This document shows positions 10,077 to 22,000 of a stretch of 37,742 nucleotides of DNA, piece after piece. A program made the position numbers and the translations under genes. The notes below the pieces were generated by a model. The model saw only the letters and a list, made by a program, of their open reading frames with translations. It did not search any database and was not told the DNA's origin. The stretch covers positions 6,061 to 43,802 of the forward strand of contig NW_019776142.1 of NCBI RefSeq assembly GCF_001039355.2, in the 5' to 3' direction. Origin of the DNA: Lingula anatina (taxonomy: Eukaryota > Brachiopoda > Lingulata > Lingulida > Lingulidae). Numbering within the stretch: the stretch's first letter is position 1; each line of letters opens with the position of its first letter.

Positions 10077-13000
10077 ATGTGCATGCGCACGTGTGTGTGT
10101 GTGTGTGTGTGTAAAAAAGAGAGACAGATAGAAAGTATGAGTAAGTTAGTAGGTTTTAGTAGATGTGATAAATAGTTTGTTGAATACTCAATCTTTTCAA
10201 TGAGAAAAGCTAAATTTTACAGTTACATTTTTTTCTAAATCATAAATTCTTAAAATTAGAACATTACTGTTGAATGTTAGCAACAAAGTTGCAAAAACAG
10301 GATACCTTATAGTTCTATTATACACAGTAAAAGCACTATAAATGCTGCAGAAATGTATGTATATATATATTTTTTTCTTTTTTTTTTTTTTCTTAATCCA
10401 AAATTTTGTATCTGAGAGCTTGATGATTGCCCATTGAAAAAATCAAGTCATTACCATATTATTTATGTTTGAATAGAAAAAATACTACAAGCATTACAAG
10501 TACCAGTTGTGGAATTATTCTAAGATTTAATTAATGTGAGTGTAAGGCAGTGCTCTATGTACATTTATCATATCATGTTACTAATGCTGTTTTACATTGC
10601 CGTTTTCCAGGTTTGTATTACAAAACACAGCCAAACTAGTACCTAGTATATCTATGGAGCTAGTTGACAAGTAAGTATACATTCAATAACTAATGTGATG
10701 GAGAAAGTAAATTGCTCCAAAATTACTAGTAGGTACATACATTGTATGCCTAAATAACTACTGTATCTAGAGTTAACCGAGCCTGATTTTTCTGATGGAG
10801 ATTCACCTGTGGTCTGTTGATCATGTTATAAGATTAAACTTTTCATTTCATTGTAACACAAAGTGAGGAAGGTCACGGCGTGACCGAAAGCTCTTTTAGG
10901 TACAACTTAAGTTTAGTGTAGACATTGGAAAGTTTAATTTTAAAACATGAGCTTGATTCTCTTTTTAGAAATCTATTTACATTCCTTGTGTGATGTAGGG
11001 ACTGCCTTCTATGTTCTTCTGTCTCTTAAAATAGAGGTGTGTGTTGGGTACCCAATGATGCATTTCAACTTGATAATTGCTGTACTTCCTGCAGGATTCC
11101 AGGCCAGTTGAATGACCGTAGGACTATGCTTGGAGAGCTGAACTGGATATTTACTGCAATAACTGATACAATAGCTTGGAATGTCCTTCCTAGGGGTAAG
11201 GCATTTCGTAAGAAAAACTTTTTCCTTGAAAATTTCTTTTTTTCTTGATCATTTGTTAAAGTGTGTAAATGCATATTTAGGTTTACAGTGAATTTTGCAG
11301 CTTATTGACAATATTTGTAAGATGCAGTTATGAGGAGGGAAAAATATCTTGTAGGTAGAGGTCTCGGGCTTGAATGAATATTTGTTGCATACTCCATTCG
11401 CAAACAGATATAATAATTTCAAATGTTAATTTTTTTTTTCAGAGTTGTTCCAGAAACTGTTTCGCCAGGACCTCCTCGTGGCAAGTTTATTCCGTAACTT
11501 TCTGCTGGCAGAGAGAATCATGAGAGCTTATAATTGCACCCCTGTCTCGGCGCCCAGGCTGCCTCCTACCTACCAACACCCAATGTGGTGAGTGCTGTTT
11601 TAGTAATGGCAGAATTGTTTGGCACACCCTGGCTTACAAAATGTTTAAGAAATGTATTTAAGAAATTGTCAAGGACTAAACAGTATTTATTTATTTATTT
11701 ATTTGTTTTTTGTCGATTCACTTTTGATTTGGACAAAAATGCTTATAGGCTTGATGCTAGTAATATTGTGTAAATGTCTATCAAAACTTTCAACTTGTGC
11801 TTTCAAAGTTCAGGTTTATACTTTGAATTAACACTTAGGTTGGGAGCACAAGGCAGATGTTAGTCTTTATGCTTGAGACCAGTGAACAATAAAATGGATG
11901 TCTCTTATTATGTCCTTATCTTTTAAAATGGTTTTAAGGTGATACTTAGGTTAGTTTGCTGGCCTCAATGGTTATAGAGAGGGATATAACTTTTATTTCT
12001 TTACTTGTGATTATAATATAATTAATTTTAAATATAATATAAATATATGATAAGTTCAACAGAAGTTCAACATGAGGACAATTCACCATTTGCTCCTGTA
12101 TCCCTATCTAAGACTGTGTTTCTCCCATCAAGGCAAGCATGGGATCTGGCCCTAGACTTGTGTCTGTCACAACTGACGGGGATTTTGGATGAAAGCAGCA
12201 CATTTCAGCACAGTCCATTCTTTGCGGAGCAGCTCACAGCATTTCAGGTGTGGCTGTCATATGGTTCAGAGCTGAGGAGTCCACCTGAACAACTTCCCAT
12301 TGTGCTTCAGGTAAGCCTAGAGGTCTTCAGCTGAGCCCATAAGGTCTTATGTTGTACCCTGATACACTCGAACATTATAAAACATTTTAAGCATAAACTT
12401 AACAGATATATAATGTAGCAGTATGACCTCTTATTTGGTTGTCATCTTTAGGCATTTACAAGTCGGAGTACTTTGGAATACTGTAGCTTGTAGGCGTTAT
12501 TTTGCCATTGATGATAAGGTGTTGAAAACCTAAGGTTCTCAGTTACTTAAAGAATCACTAATTGAAAAACTAATAAGTAATTGATTTTGTGTACTTTGAG
12601 AACTCCATAATTGGCAAAGAAAAAAGATTTTAGTTACTTTGAGAACAGTATGGTTGACGGTTCTTGTGATGATAAGCAAAACAGAACCTCATTCCTTTAT
12701 TAGCTTTTATAACAGGGAAAGAATTTGAAATGTTTATTTTTTTCAAACATAAATCTATGTTATTATTCTACTAGGTGTTGCTGAGTCAAGTCCATAGATT
12801 ACGAGCTCTGGATCTCTTGGGAAGGTTTCTGGACCTGGGTTCCTGGGCAGTCAGTCTTGTAAGTGGACCTGCTTATATTGAAATACGTATGCAAGTAATG
12901 AGTCAGTAACCATTACACTAGGGCAGGTTTCTAGAAAGTGTTTAAAAACTAATGATTTGAGTACAGTCACCAAATCATTAGTTTTTAAACACTTTCTAGA

Positions 13001-16000
13001 AACCTGACCAAGTTTCCATTTAATGCATGGCAAATTTTGCAAACACCCATCTTTACCTAACAAATGGTTTGTAAAACATCTTGTACTTGCAAAGACATAT
13101 TTTTTTTGTATTTTCAACCATTTGTCCTTAATGAATCACTTCAGATTTATTCTGTATATCTGTATATTTTCAGTATGTTTACTCGGTAGGGCTGTGATCA
13201 AAATGGTTGATTATACATATAATTTTAAGTGTTCCTTTCCAGGCCTTGTCAGTTGGTATATTTCCGTATGTGCTGAAACTACTTCAGAGCTCAGCCAGGG
13301 AGCTGAGGCCACTGTTAGTGTTCATATGGGCCAAGATATTAGCTGTGGACAAGGTGAACATTGGAGAATTGAGTCCTTAGTCAGAAGAACTTGACAAAGA
13401 ATTAACACAATGAAACTAATATATACGTTTATAACCTACTACAAAAACAGACGGCGGTGACAATAAAGATAAGTTTTATAAGAAAACAACTGTTATAGCT
13501 TTTTATTTCCCAATCATGCAACTATTGTGTTTGTCATCTTTTTTCCAGTCTTGTCAAGCAGACCTTGTAAAGGATAATGGCCACAAATATTTCCTGTCAG
13601 TTCTAGCAGATCCTTACATGCCAGTAAGTACATAGTCCTGCAAATGGGCTTGCACATGCAGATGCTTAATATGTAAATGCTTGGAGATTTTCTTTCAAAG
13701 TTTAACTTAGTCATCTTTTTGATATATGTATGCAGTTAATGTTTACAAATTTATGTAGAATTTAAAATGTATAAACGTGGTGGTAACTTATGTTAAGAGA
13801 TCAAAGACTTGTTTCAAATTGTTTACATATTGCAACTCCTGTATGCATTATATGTTATTTACAGGATAGAAAAGGGGATTTGAATGCAAGAAATTTTTGC
13901 CTGTCTCAGTGTAATTCTTTTTGTATATTGGATTTTTTTGCTTTCAAACGGAGACAGACTATCAATGAAATATGGTTCGTAGATAATTGAAATATGTATG
14001 AACTATGATGATAGAATTTTATTGATACCCAGAGGTCTGTGATGTTAGCATTGGCCCCATGCCGCAATGAAATTTTAAAAATTTAATCAGTTACTGGCCA
14101 TGTTTCTACTTTGTCATCTGGCATTCCAAGGAGCCAGGTGAAAAGTTTTTGGCTTAGAGTCAGACTGACAAAGTAATGAAGTTTTTGTAAATTTAAGGCA
14201 GAACATCGAACCATGGCAGCATTTGTCCTGGCAATGATAGTGAACAAGTACCAGCCTGGCCAGGTAAGACAATGCAGTGTACAGCTAGAATAATAAATAT
14301 TTGTTTTTATGTCAATATGCATATACGTTATGCTGATAAATGACCATGGTAGTGCATTAGATTCTTAATTCAATAACATTGTTAGTTCACCTTGACTTTT
14401 AGTATCTGTCTATTGTGCATTGTGTCATTGATCTTGTTTTAACAGTTATTCTTGATTAATTTTCCACTGCAGGAAGCCGCTATGCAGGGGAATTTGATCT
14501 CGATCTGCCTGGAACAGCTGGACAGTTCCAATGCTCAGCTAAGACAATGGCTGGCACTGTGCCTGGGCAAGGTGGGCTATGACTAGGCATATAAAAAAAG
14601 CAAATATATTATCTTTAGTATTTCTTGCGTTATGTATTTAAAATATAAAAGATGACATTTTTAAACTGAGCATTTCTTTGTTAATATTTTAAATGTCACT
14701 GACACAGTTTCAGATTTATAGTCAGAACATCAGTGTGTTTGTTGTAACTATTATTATTATTATTATTATTATTGTTATTATTATTATTATCATTATTATT
14801 AGATCTGGACCAACTTTAGTGCAGCCAGGTGGTGTGGAGTGAGGGACAGTGCCCATGAAAAACTGTATACTTTACTGAATGACAAAACCCCAGAGGTGAG
14901 GACAGTGTAGTGCAGGCCAGACAGAGGGAGGGCACTTATTGTGGTTGAATGGTTGATAAAAACATGTTTGTGTCTGTTTATTGATAAAATCTTATATACT
15001 TTTTAAAGCCATATAATCATGGATGATATTTTCTGACTATCGCAGATTTACGACTTTCTGGGAGCCAAAATTATGATTGGCCTAGGTGCCCCCTGGACCC
15101 CAGGCCATTTTTTTTTTTTTTTTTACTTTTTCACTAAATGGCAGTTTCATCCCTGTATGTTAAGGTAGATATTTAGATGTTGTAAGCATAGATGAATATG
15201 ATGTACTAGTGAAAACATGCACTCCTACTGTAGTCCTCTGCTGTGTAAGTCTTAGCATACACATGGTCAACTAGCCAGTGCTTTTTTTCACTTGATTTAG
15301 CACATGTTGCAAGTAAAGGTATTTGTTAAGGTTTGACAGTTTTTGCATGCAAGACTGATGAAAGCCTCCTAGTAATAGTGCTCTGATTCTTATCAGGTGC
15401 GGGCTTCCACGGTCTATGCACTGGGCACTTTCATCACCAGCACCCATGAGAGGACAGACCACGCTAACAATGTGGATCACAATGTTGGGATGATGCTTCT
15501 TACCATTGTACAAGACGGGAGCCCACTGGTCAGAAAGGTAGGGGTCTCATTCTGGTGTGACATTGATATTATTTTGTAATCTTCAGACAAATAACTAATT
15601 TTCAAAAGATCGGTCACCATGATAGAGTTTGAAAAATTGTTTTAAATTTTTTTACCATAGCTGAAGATACAGTTTTTGATATGTTTGAAATCATTCTCCA
15701 TTGCAAGGAAAAGGGAAATGTGTAAAGAAGAATTTTTTAAGTTTTCTCTGCTCCTCTTACCCAGTGATTTTACCAGCCTTTTTGGTTTAGATATTGATTA
15801 GAAATACATTGATAAATGTATATCACTTGTAGGAGTTGGTAGTGGCACTAGGTGGACTGGTCCAGCAGTTTGAGACCCAGTTTTCTGCTGTGGCCTACCA
15901 GTTCATAGAAGAGGAAAGACAGAGAGACCAGCAACATTATGCCACAGTGTCTGCAGCCCCAGGGGGGTGGAATGTCGGGAACCATCCCCTGGGGTTACAT

Positions 16001-19000
16001 AGTACAGGTAAAATAAATGTGTCAAAATTGTAAAATTCAGTTAGTTTTTCCAATTTTTTGAGGTTTTATAAGAATAATGTTTCAAGAAGTATAATATTAT
16101 GACAACTTTGCAAAACACTTGTTTTAAAAAGTCGTGAAATGCTGGTTCTTATACACTAATGGGTATTAATGTGTATAATGTCAATATCTGAATAAATTAT
16201 TTTCTTTTAAGTTGATGTTACATTAATGGCATGGGTGAAAATGGAAAATTATATGTGTGGTTAAAAGTTAAAATTTTCTTAAGCACTGAGCTTTCTGTTC
16301 TGTTTTTCCCATTTGCATTCTATTTGGACAGTTATCAAATATTTACCAACATCTGCCTTTCCCTCTAAGGAAGGGGACCTTTTTTGCCTTCATACTTCTC
16401 TGGTGAAACCAATTTTCTTTTTGTTAATTAGAAATAAAGAATGTGCACTTGCAAAATTTCTAGTTTTTGCCAAAGGTTTAATGTATTTTTTAAAACTTTA
16501 GAGCATTTTGGTAGTTAAAAACCTGTGTTGACTCGCCTAGTTTTACATGTAGGTTTCTATAGTGTTAACCCAGCCCCTGCTCCAGGTCTAAGGCATTCTG
16601 GCTCTGCAGGCAACTTGAAAAAATTGGGTAATATTATATGCATGTGGCTATGGTGCATATGTTTTGGTAGAAAAGATATATTGGAATCATATTGCTTCTG
16701 AATCCATATTTTTCTTTTCAAATGGTTTGCTTGCATTGTTTGCAACTGACCAAAGTAAGCCTCTAAGTCTGTACGTGAATAGTTGGTTCTGAAAAGTGTT
16801 TTTCAACCTTAAGAGCTGCTGTTACTGAGACCCATTTCTTTCTCAGCCTCAGTCGTCTCTACCAGAGTCTGAATGAGGTGCTGGGACTTGCTGCTAAGGT
16901 GTAAGTGTACGTCATTTAAGACAAAATGACATTTATCTCAGACAGATATAATGTCCGTATGAATATGCCTAAATATATGGACAGAAGTATTAGGTCAACC
17001 TCTGAGATATGTGATACAGAAGCTAATATGATCCTAATTGCTGGTGATGGGTTGGCATTAAGTTATTCATAGTTCAGTTGGTTCATATATTCATATATTT
17101 CCTTTTTGTTTAGGTTCTGTTTGGCTTTATCCACAGGCTATAAACCTTTAAATTTTTTTATCTTCATTGCATTAATCAAAACATCCACATCCGCCTTTTT
17201 GTATCTTGTATATCTTTTTATATTCAATGACATATAAACCTAGTTATACATATTGATTATTATCCAAAACAAAATGAAAATTGTAATAAAAAACTGACAA
17301 AATTTCATTTCCTAAAATTTTGAAGAGCTTTGACTTTATGGATTATGATATTTGGCTGCCAAGTCAGTAATGTTAACACAGTGACACTACTTTTTATCTG
17401 TCTCTGTGATGTCTCTTCAGCACCAGTTGAGTAATAGTTTAGATAAATATCAATATGTGAATGCTTTGAACACATGTTTATGACATGTATCCAACAACAA
17501 TCATTGAATGTATGGTTTTGACCATTTTCTGGTAATTTTTAATGTGAATGAATGTGAAGGTTATGTGTAGACTTTAGGTTTAAATATTAAGCAGCCCTTG
17601 GATGGGTAAAGACTTCAATGATTGTTGGATATATGGAGTTCTAACCCTGGTTAAATGTCAACCTGTTTAACTGTTAGTAGTTGCTTTATTATTTGTGGGC
17701 TGGTTTAAGGTGTAGTATTTTGCTAACCACTCTGACTGCTGTTACTATTGTTTGTTTGGTCTTATTTCCCCAGTGTTGTCTTGGAGAATGTTTGTAGTGG
17801 TGCAGGAAGGAATGCATTGGAATTATCATTACTCATCTTTTCTTATTTCCATATTTAAGATGGACATTTTCATTATTTCATTAGTTTCACAAGTTTTTTT
17901 GTAATTCTCTTTTATTAAGATCAGAGGTTCAATTGCCATTTTCTTTTTTCGTGTTTTTCCACAATTATCATGAACAAAAGAAAATATGCCTTTTTATGAT
18001 ATTTTTCTTTGCTGAAATTTTCAAGAATATTTTGTCTGCTATGTTCACATCCATTTGACCCGGATTCCTTCAAATTTATATCTGCGTTTTTTTTTTTTTT
18101 TTTTTTTTTGGTCCACTTATTTAGTGCCTAACGTGGTTGCTAAAGACCTTTGCTAAAGGGGAAAAAGCAAATCCATTTATATGAGAGCTGATGTGCTTGA
18201 AAAAAGATTCATGAAAAAAAAGTCTGCTTCTGCTTATTTTAGTTACAGTAGTTTGCAGTGCTTTAATTTGTACAGTGTCCTCACTTATAGAAAGCATTGA
18301 TGCTCTTAGCAGTGATATTATATAGTTAGCATTCAAGTAATTTGAAATGAGTGAATTGGAGACTTTAACAGATTAACATAACAACCACGCTAAAATGTTA
18401 ACTTTTGAGCGGACACTAGAATGAATCCATTCACAGTTGTGCTCAAATAGATTGCTTCAAAGCTTTAAAGTATTATGTATATAAGGTAGCCTCACCATAG
18501 ATAATCTCAATTAGACATTTGTCTCACTTGCCCAGCTGTGAGTCCCATCATGAGCTACAACAGCAGTCCCAGCAGCAGCTTTGAGAGCTCCGGCAACTTG
18601 GACAGTCTGGGAATGGACCGCCTGAGAAGGACCAGTTCCAACACCAACATCAGCTCCATAGTGTCAGGGCATGGGAATGTGTACGGTAACATCTGGAAAT
18701 GTCTGCTCCAGCTTTCCATGGACCCGTTTAAGGAGGTGGCCGACCTGGCCAAAACTGTGGTTGATGCCATTAATACAAAGGTATGGGGATTGTGGGAGGA
18801 ATGGGTCAGAAATGAGTAGGAAAATAAGTCCAAGCACTGATTCAGTTGAAGCGGACTCCACCTTGAATTTAGAATTTAAAAGTGAGAATTCAAGTCGTGT
18901 CTTGGCAGTGGTTATGTTGCTACAGTACTATGCATTATTTGTCGGCAAAATTGCTGCACATCAATCAGTGTAATGCAGACTGCAGTAGACATTAATAATC

Positions 19001-22000
19001 CTAACTGTCCCATAGTGTGCCATTTATTAAAATATGACTGCCAGCTTCTTTTAAAAATAATGTGATTTTTTTTCCCTTCATTCCTCTCTGATGTTCATTA
19101 TAGAGTAAAGATGTTAATTATTCCTTCCAGGCTACCATAGGTGCACGTCCTCGCCCTGTAGGCCCCAGTAATGGCAAGCATCAGGCCAGCCACTCGGCCC
19201 CCTCCAGTCCATCTGGGAAGGCATCAGCCCACATGACTACAAAGTAAATAAACAATCATTTCCATACAAAGAAACATCTTCACCTGGATGGGCACTTATC
19301 AGAATGATTGATTTTGTTTTGAAATAAAAATTGGCAAATTTTATGGAACGAATCACAACATTTTGAAAGTAGAAAGTATTAATAAGCAACTTAATTTATT
19401 TTCCTTTTAACTGATAAGGATTTGTTCTGCTTTGTCCTCAGCACTGAGAACTCACCTGTGAAAGGATTTCAGACTGGTGCTAGCCCGCCAATCAATATGA
19501 GAGGGGGTGGAGACCCTAGGAGTCCTGGGGCCTTGACCCTGGGGCAGCAGTACCAGTACTCTGCTCAGTACTCCAGAACCAGAAAACTGTTTGACAAAGG
19601 TCCAATTGTAAGTATAGGCTGGGGTTTTGAGAATGCCAGAACTATGCAATAATTTACTTTCTCCACATTTGATCATTTTAAAACATAACAATTTTATTTT
19701 CATTGCTGATTATGCTGTCTTTAGAATACTGCTTCATTCCTTATCAATGCATATACTTGTTTTAATGGTAAAAATTGATATCAACAGGTGGAAGAATCGG
19801 ATGAAGAAGTAACAAGTCCTACCTCTGGGAACTCTCCAACCAAAGAGCAGATAGTTTCTACAGAGTTCTTTGACTGGTGCTGCAAAAGATTTGCTCAGCC
19901 AATCATGAAAGCTGGGGATGAAACTGAGGCCGATAGCGAGTCTTATTTAGAACGAGAGTATCGCTACATGAGGAATGGCTGCATCAGGAGAGAGGCCAGA
20001 GAGGAGCAGGAAAGAGCAGGTTTGTTACGGAAATCGCCTCCTGGGTGCTTCACTTCTTTCTGACCTAAGTTCTGTTCATCACCTACTATCTGTCCCATGC
20101 ATGATATTTTTTTCTGGAGTAACTTTGTGCAAGGTATAAAGTAAATACAGTGTAAAGATAGGGAGGTGGGTTCTCAACTGGGTGCTTACATAGGAAATTT
20201 GTCAAATGTGTACAGTAGAAGCTTGTACAAGTTAGTATCTGACTGTCATAGTATGTTCATCTATGTATATTCAATGTGGTGCAAGCAAAGAAGGGATATT
20301 ATTCCTTCTTAGTTTTTTTTTTTTAATATGAGTGCAAAGTAGCTCCCTTCCTGTCAGAAGAAGGTATTGTACTTTATATTTTACCAAGTTGATAAACCAT
20401 GCATTTGAACTGTGGATTGTTATCTTTATGAATCAATGTGTTGTCCTTTTCATATTCTCCTCATATCCTTAATGCTGTTAGTTTTTGTTTTATTTTCAGG
20501 TTTTAATCGTGTAGATGATCAAGTGTTTATTAACAAAAACCTTGGCAGTCCTTCTGTGATAAAATTCCACCCTTATGAACCCCACTTGGCTGTGGCAGAC
20601 AAGGAAGGTGTCAGGTGAGTGGGCCAAGCAAGAAGGTTGGGGGGAATAGTTCAGATATTTTGAATATCATTAGGCAAAGTAGATAATCATTTGCAATTAT
20701 ATAGTCTGATGTATGTATAATCCAAATATGCATATAGAGTGTTCAAGTAGTATCGAAGGAATTGTTTGTGACGCCGGTATTAATTTTTCTCAAGTATGAA
20801 AACATGAATGATGTATTGAGAAAAAATTAATTTTCAGCATTTGGGAATGGGAGCAAGGCACTAGGCTCAACTACTTTTTTAACACAAACCCTAAACACAG
20901 CAGAATCACCTCCATGGATTTTGTCAATGGCCATGACAAAGCTCTGCTGTTAATGGGATCAGGTAAAATATTTTGCCTTTTTAAAAAATGAGACATGCAA
21001 ATAAAAGATATTAAAAGTTTTTTTATTTATTTAAACCTGTATTTATGCTGCCAAACAACAAATCATGATTGTTTCGAGTTTTGCCTATTTATGAGATTGA
21101 ATTGTTTTCAGATGATGGTGCTGTGAGACTGTGGCGTAACTACAGTGGAGAATTGGAAGAAGGAACTCAGGAGATGGTCACAGCATGGCAGGCATTATCT
21201 GACATGCTGCCCTCAACTAGAGGTACTGATATGTATGCCCAGTATTATTGTAGAATTTCTATCTGTGAATTAAACTTTCTTTTGATAATAAATGAAAATT
21301 ATCAAACACAAGACAAAAAAAAAAAAAAAAAAAAATTCATACTGTTAACATATGGCCAACCTGGACATAGGCCTTCATCAGACTTTTTTAGCTTGTGTTG
21401 GATCATTTTTATTTATGATCTAACTACCAAGCTAATGAACATTTTTGCTTATCTTTTGATAAGTGGTTTTTTAAAAATTTTATCTGTAGAGATAAATGGT
21501 CTAGTTTACTGTACTTTTCTAGTCACTTTTTATTTAAATTGGTAGTAATGGAATGGGTGAGCTTTGTTTGCAATTTTTCAAAGTAGTGTGCATGGTATTG
21601 CACTTGTGGTCTTAGATAATAGAATTTAGCATGAAATGTCCCATTGGCAGTGCCTGTAGTCTTCAGTATGCATTGTGCAGCTAATTTAGAAACTTTGTAT
21701 TTGAACTGTTGAGCACTATTTTATTCAGAAAAGAATATGCTTTTATTCCTTGCTGATAATGGCAAGAGTAGAGTTTGTAAATTTTTATGTACACCCAAGT
21801 CAAAGGTAGATATCTTGTATGAAGCAGAAATAATACTCATTATCATGCTCAGTTATACAAATGTGGCCCAAAAGTAGAATATTTACTTTATTTGTGGTCA
21901 GATTTTTTGCTCTTAGTCAAAAGTCGGATGTTAGGTGATTAGAAAATAATTTTAGATACAGCTAAGTTAAAAAATAAAATTATGAGTGCTTCTTAGTCCA

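Noticed and set aside
9803-10090. Minus-strand open frame with a His-Thr repeat
   Set aside because: It is the antisense of RPTOR exon 6 plus the (GT)n microsatellite.
17761-17830. Possible extra RPTOR exon after TTTCCCCAG
   Set aside because: No open frame gives raptor-like residues and no convincing donor follows.
21069-21545. 158-codon open frame around RPTOR exon 26
   Set aside because: Only the stretch 21112-21222 is exon. The rest reads through the donor into a poly-A/AT-rich intron.
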